64,000 nucleotides of DNA from Amaurobius ferox (lineage: Eukaryota; Arthropoda; Arachnida; Araneae; Amaurobiidae), in assembly GCA_951213105.1 (NCBI GenBank), contig OX578137.1, positions 61,640,736 to 61,704,735 of the forward strand, in the 5' to 3' direction. Numbering within the stretch: position 1 is the stretch's first letter; every line of letters begins with the position of its first letter. Of this stretch, positions 59,622-64,000 are shown in pieces. The position numbers and the translations under genes are program-made. The notes under the pieces were generated by a model. The model saw only the letters and a program-made list of their open reading frames with translations. It had not been told where the DNA came from and did not search any database.

Positions 59622-59738
59622 AGTTTGCAGGAAGTTTATAGCCGCTAGTGATTCTTGCTTCACCTGTGGGGATGCCATTTATAGTCATACATTCATCTGA
59701 AAGATCTGAACCAGCAGCTCTGTGAATAGCTCTATCCA
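59622..59738 (-). CDS. Macrodomain protein copy B, exon equivalent to A exon 4
   Basis: Acceptor CTGTTTAG, then [39 protein letters not shown], then GTACGT. The length of 117 bp and the phases equal copy A. The ribose-lining Asp and His are kept. Twelve of 39 residues differ from A, including GGYKLPAK to SGYKLPAN. The donor is GTACGT, weaker than the GTAAGT of copy A but still usable. Upstream exons of this copy lie beyond 64000. Confidence 0.85.
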
Positions 59739-60169
59739 CTAAACAGAAAAGAAAAATACTAAATAAATAAAGCAAATTTTTAATTAGAAAAGCAATTACC
59801 ACGCAATGTAATAATTATTTTCTCAAATGGACTGCTAAATCATTTTCATGTTTCTATTTCTAGGAAATTTTGCAAGATTAAGGAAAACTTCAAAGGAGCT
59901 TTCCGACTTTAGTGAAAACTTATTTAGTAGTTGAATCAAGCTTAACTTAGTTTAAACGTAATTTAATAATGTTAAATTTGTTTCTGGATTATTCCTCTCT
60001 GAAAATCAGTTAAGAATCCTTTCAAGTTTCCTGCAAGTTTCAAGGATCAATATAATTTTTTGAGAAAGAGTTTTTACTAATTTTGACAATATTAACAACT
60101 GATATGCACTTTATTATTTAAGGAGGAAGCATTTTTTTTTCTGTAAAAATAAGGTACAGCTTAATGCTG

Positions 60170-60960
60170 TGGCGAGGAAAGCACTTGCGTCACTCTCTGC
60201 TAAGGAAGACACGCCCGATTATACCTTCGAGGCCGAGGAATTCTTTTGAACTAACGGCATAAGCGAGAGATCAGTAAGCTCTTGTTTCCGAGTTCGAACC
60301 TATCCCTTACCAATGGGGAACAGCAGCCCTAAGCAGTGCTGACGACCACGGTTTAAAAAAACGAGCAGGCAACTTTCTTCTCTTTCCAACGAACGTCGGC
60401 GATCTCAACGCCTCACGCATCTCTCATGAGATGGCAGCACCACGGATTGGAAAACAGAAAACCGTGAAAGGATTGGAAAACAGTTTATGAATGAAATGCT
60501 GCTTTTATAGAGAGAGCCAGGCGTATTATACTTCGATGACGTCATTTGAATAAAGTTCATTTGTTTTCGATGAAGTTTTCAAATATAATAAATTAATGTA
60601 GTATTATGATAATTTTAACGCACAATTATATTCCTCCCCACCCCTGGATGACTACAGCTGACGACATGCAGCTGCACGCTTGAAGTACGACACGTTTCAC
60701 CGACTTTTTAGCCGCTGACTGAAGTTTCGACGCTGCGGACGCGGCGGAGTTTTTCTGGCGGCCCCCCTCTTTAGGGAAATTCAACTGAGCTCTCTCCAGG
60801 AGAAGAAGTATGTGTAGGGGTCAGCTCCTGCGTCACTCTGCTACGAAAGACATACTCGATTATATTTTCGAATCCGAAGAATTCTTTTGGACTAACGGTA
60901 TAGCGTGGGATCAGTAAGCTCTTGGTTCCGAGTTCGAACTTATTACCCTCCAAAGTGGAT
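60170..60960 (+). repeat. SINE-like composite repeat, block B
   Basis: Two modules, each with gcgtcactct, a cgattata word, GAATTCTTTTG, gggatcagtaagctcttg and GAGTTCGAAC (60295 and 60933), are separated by gaacgtcggcgatctcaacg and gacgacatgcagc. This is the same composite as 17000-17660. The GTTCGAAC word about 30-35 bases after a TAGCGTGGGATCAG word is compatible with polymerase III B and A boxes. Confidence 0.5.
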
Positions 60961-62656
60961 TAGCGAGCCCTCCAAACTGCCAATGGATGCTTTTGTAAAA
61001 GACTTTCTAATAAAAATGTTCAGATTTACATAATATGATATAAAACTCATAAAAACCTAGCACGTATAGCCTGTAAATACCATTGAGATCAAAACTTTGC
61101 TCTATGACTTGACTCCTTGTTTTTCAATGGTCAGAGTTATGAGCTCATTATAGTCACACATTAGTCCCTATTCCAGAAAGAATTGATATAAAGAAGATTT
61201 GAATAAAGTTATTCACATTTTTAACTTTAAAAAATGCGTTAAAATATATTATTAGTTATTCTTTACTTAAAGTTCTGTTACAATTTGTTTCCTATTAATC
61301 AATTCGAACGTTTAAGATCACTCATAGCTTGAAAAAAAGTGGCTTTTATTAGTGATCACCTAGTGACTGATATAGAAGTTAGAAGAAAATAATAAAATCA
61401 AGCACTTTTATGGTATTTTGTAAGATATCAAGCACTTTTAAGGATATTTATCAAGGGCAAATCAAATAAAAATCAAGCATTTTCCAATGATTGAGAGAAC
61501 CTGGACTCACTAAAGCCATTAATAAGAATTATATTATGAAACAATGTTATTATAGTTCTGATAGTAAAACATTACACAGTTCAAATTTGATTACAAAGAT
61601 GTCTCATTTGATGATTGGAAGGTAAGTTGGATAAATAGTAGAGTTATAATAGACTTTCAATTAACCTGGGTCACATTATTTGGTGTACTAAAAAATTCAT
61701 TTTTTTTAACACTTTACAGCATAGTAGAAAAGTGTTTATGACTTTATTCTTTTGCGTGAATTCTGTCTGTCTGACTGTCCGTTAGCACGATAACTGCCGT
61801 AAAAATAATTTTATCAAAATGAAATTGGGACATATGGGACCTATAAGAATAGAAATGAATAATATCACCCAATTAGCTTTGGATTGAAACCGGATTGAAA
61901 AACTGAAATACATTGAACCCTATGGGACCTAATTTTTCAAACATTTTTTAAGTGAATTTAAAATTCACAAATTGCTTCGAGAGTTTTACGAAATATTCAA
62001 CTTATCCCATAGAAAAATATAAAAGAAAATTCAGCAAAATATATACAGAAGTTTTTTGAATAAAAATTAAAATAATAATTTCACCCTTTATATGAACAGA
62101 TCATCTTTTTAATTCATATTTAGTGTTATATCCGTCCTAAAACTGCTTTATTTTTTATTAAATTCTGTGCATCTACATACTGAAACCACGCAATTACAAT
62201 ATATTTGAGTTTAAATGATCATCCAACTTTGATTATTTCTACAACGAAGCCTGATTTTCACTTATGGAGATTGCAAACACCAAAAGATATAGAATGAGTT
62301 GTATAAGAATTGCTGCATTGCTTTAATGCAAAATTATTTAGCTCATGGAGTTTGCAATATAGCTGATATGAATGAAACATTCATTGATTTTACACATATT
62401 ACCGAGGAATGTATCGCATTTTAGAGATGGTTATATAAAATTGCATTGGAGTTGAAAGTGTTTCATAATCAATGCTTTATGCATGATTGATCACTCTTGT
62501 TTAATAATTTAACAAAATATTAAGCGTATAAAATGTAAACATACTTTTTCATCTAACTACATATTATTATGATAAAAATGACGAAATTGTAAACACACAG
62601 ATTTTTGAAATTCCTAGAATCCCCACTAGATGTCATGCTTGCAAATTTTACGTATT

Positions 62657-63172
62657 CTTGCGAACTCTCAATTTTCCCTTTGGAACCTCGTCTTTTGTCA
62701 GTTTCGCAGGCCTGGTGAAGGAAACACAGTCCATGACGTCAGGATGACGTAAGCCCAGAGTTGTCACGGTTTGTCAGAAAGAAGAAGGGTTTCCAGATTT
62801 GGCGATTTATCGCCAATTAGGGGACATTTGGGGACTTCCGGAACGTTTCAGAACTTCTCGATAAAACGATTATTCTTTGAGATCTAGAGATTTCCAGAAG
62901 TTTCTATCTAGAGACATAAAAAGGACTCGCCCCTCCGTTGCAATGGAGTTGACGAATGGACGTGACACGAGCTATATTGGACTGTGATTTTTGTCAACAT
63001 TTTGAGATTAATATCGCTTATTCTGTGAAATTAGTGAAGCCTTTAAGTGCTGTTGCATTGTATACTGTTCCTGTTCATTTTGTGCTTGTGAATTAATGTA
63101 TATCCCGAAAATTGGACTCGTTCTTGTATCCTGCGTATACACCTACGATTCCTGATGACACATTTCATAACA
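62657..63172. mobile_element. Insertion of about 515 bp, LTR-like
   Basis: Block A reads straight from cttgcaacttttt to acacattagggc (about 18520-18550). Block B has 515 extra bases here. The insert is richer in GC, starts near TGCGAACTC and ends CATAACA (TG...CA), and has an ACATAAAAAGGA TATA-like word near 62916-62927. GTAT occurs next to both ends. A solo LTR would explain this, but the flanking duplication is imperfect. Confidence 0.4.
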
Positions 63173-63249
63173 GTATACATATTAGGGCAAGTGTTCAGGA
63201 CACAATTAGTTCAGTGCTAACCCTTGACACAAGAGCATCATATAAAATA

Positions 63250-64000
63250 CTAGCAGCATACTCGTTCTTCGTACGGAGTATATAATAAAGAAATTTATAA
63301 TTCGCAATCATGTGCAAATCCTGTTAAAATATTAAATTTATTGCTCATAAAGAGAAGTTTAAGAATATCTGTTCTCACACACTATGAAAAATTATCTTCA
63401 CGGGCAGATCTGAAGAGTAAAACATCCTGGCTCCTTCTGTAAGCAAATTTACAAACAAAAAAGGAATTGAATCAATATATGCAAAATGAAAGCATTAAAA
63501 TTGTATAGGACCCGTACTACTTATATACGCAGATAATAGAAGATGTAATCTATATTAGTACATTAGAAGATTACCCGTATTACAATATGAGTCTCAAAAA
63601 TCATTGCCAAAATAAAAGAGATGACGTAATAAATTGAAAATACCTATAATCCCCGTAATATTTATACCAGAAGGTCGTAATTGATTCCTATATATGCCTG
63701 TATATATCAAAACATATGCCAATATACCTGTACTACTTATAGTCTCGTAGATTAGAAGATATATATACCCGTGTATTTGTAGAAGATTAGTCGTACAACG
63801 TACAATATATGAGTTTAAACAATTTTTGTCATAAAAAAAACAATGGCATATTAACTTGAAAATATCAATAATCCCTGAATCAATAATCCTCGAAAATATC
63901 AATAATAATAACGTTTAAATCTGAAGACCGTATTTGATATTATACAGTCAAAAATAAGAAAAATAAATCGTTCTTTTCTACAATCTATTTTTATATTCAT
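63250..64000 (-). mobile_element. Helitron 3' part, minus strand, cut by the window edge
   Basis: On the minus strand it ends ...CGTACGAAGAACGAGTATGC then TGCTAG at 63250, followed by T. This is the same 3' hairpin and CTAG end as the element at 10765-13016. The adjacent 750 bases match that element's interior in inverse orientation. Its 5' end lies beyond 64000. Confidence 0.85.

Larger units (their letters stand above)
41800..64000. repeat. Segmental duplication, block B (runs off the window)
   Basis: Same order and orientation as 1018-18615, carrying the 3' flank, exons and introns of the paralogous macrodomain gene. The left border is near 41800, where the match to about 1018 begins. Block B is interrupted by several insertions absent from A (46.49-52.64, 53.636-53.795, 53.975-54.096, 56.345-59.295, 62.66-63.17 kb and the Helitron from 63.25 kb). 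Confidence 0.85.
59739..64000 (-). other. Partial intron of macrodomain copy B to the window edge
   Basis: It aligns with 14506-18615 except for the lack of the THAP relic, an extra segment at 62657-63172 and the Helitron from 63250. The next expected exon (equivalent to 20714-20833) is not in the window. A region at 61680-62560, with gtctgtctgactgtccgtt at 61765-61783, is extra relative to A and contains no recognised gene. Confidence 0.6.

Overview
The window reads as an AT-rich eukaryotic nuclear contig from an invertebrate, most likely an arthropod and possibly an arachnid. That placement is inferred from intron-rich gene structure, long AT-rich introns and many decayed Tc1/mariner, Helitron, Penelope-like, Ty3/gypsy and tRNA-derived SINE-like sequences. 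There are no bacterial features such as operons, ribosome binding sites or CRISPR arrays. Most open frames over 60 codons are chance or transposon debris. The genes are visible only as short exons with splice signals.

The main gene lies on the minus strand. It encodes a macrodomain protein of the MacroD type (mono-ADP-ribose hydrolase / O-acetyl-ADP-ribose deacetylase family). Copy A is assembled from six exons: 29352-29408 (tentative first coding exon), 22990-23137, 20714-20833, 14389-14505, 8571-8779 and 4350-4433. The phases are compatible and the model gives 244 residues, followed by a polyadenylation signal. Copy B is a diverged paralogue. Its last three exons (59622-59738, 54645-54853, 45370-45453) have exactly the same lengths and phases as in copy A, and its 5' part lies beyond the right edge.

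The two copies sit in an old head-to-tail segmental duplication. Homology starts near 1018 (A) and near 41800 (B), and introns and the 3' flank can be followed through to about 18615 (A) and 63249 (B). Comparing the arms reveals insertions with their empty sites. In A these are a mariner-like relic (5056-5789), a 2.25 kb Helitron (10765-13016) inside an expanded 122-bp satellite, a roughly 1.1 kb repeat and a THAP-domain relic. In B they are a roughly 6 kb composite insertion (46.5-52.6 kb), a 160-bp tRNA-like element with inverted termini, a perfect 56-bp-arm palindrome, a Tc1 relic plus about 2 kb, a roughly 0.5 kb LTR-like insert and a second Helitron at the right edge.

Between the genes (29.7-41.8 kb) there is a possible terminal exon of another minus-strand gene (31204-31442), a short broken coding remnant (32942-33135), minisatellites, and a retroelement graveyard. 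In the graveyard a Penelope-like reverse transcriptase relic abuts a Ty3/gypsy gag-pol relic. Intron 1 of copy A holds a Tc1 relic, a higher-order repeat array of about 300-bp units (24.69-27.06 kb) and a 200-bp tandem repeat.

I did not find a clearly new molecular system. The most informative signals are the macrodomain paralogue with altered ADP-ribose-binding loops, the perfect palindrome, and the small tRNA-like element with terminal inverted repeats.
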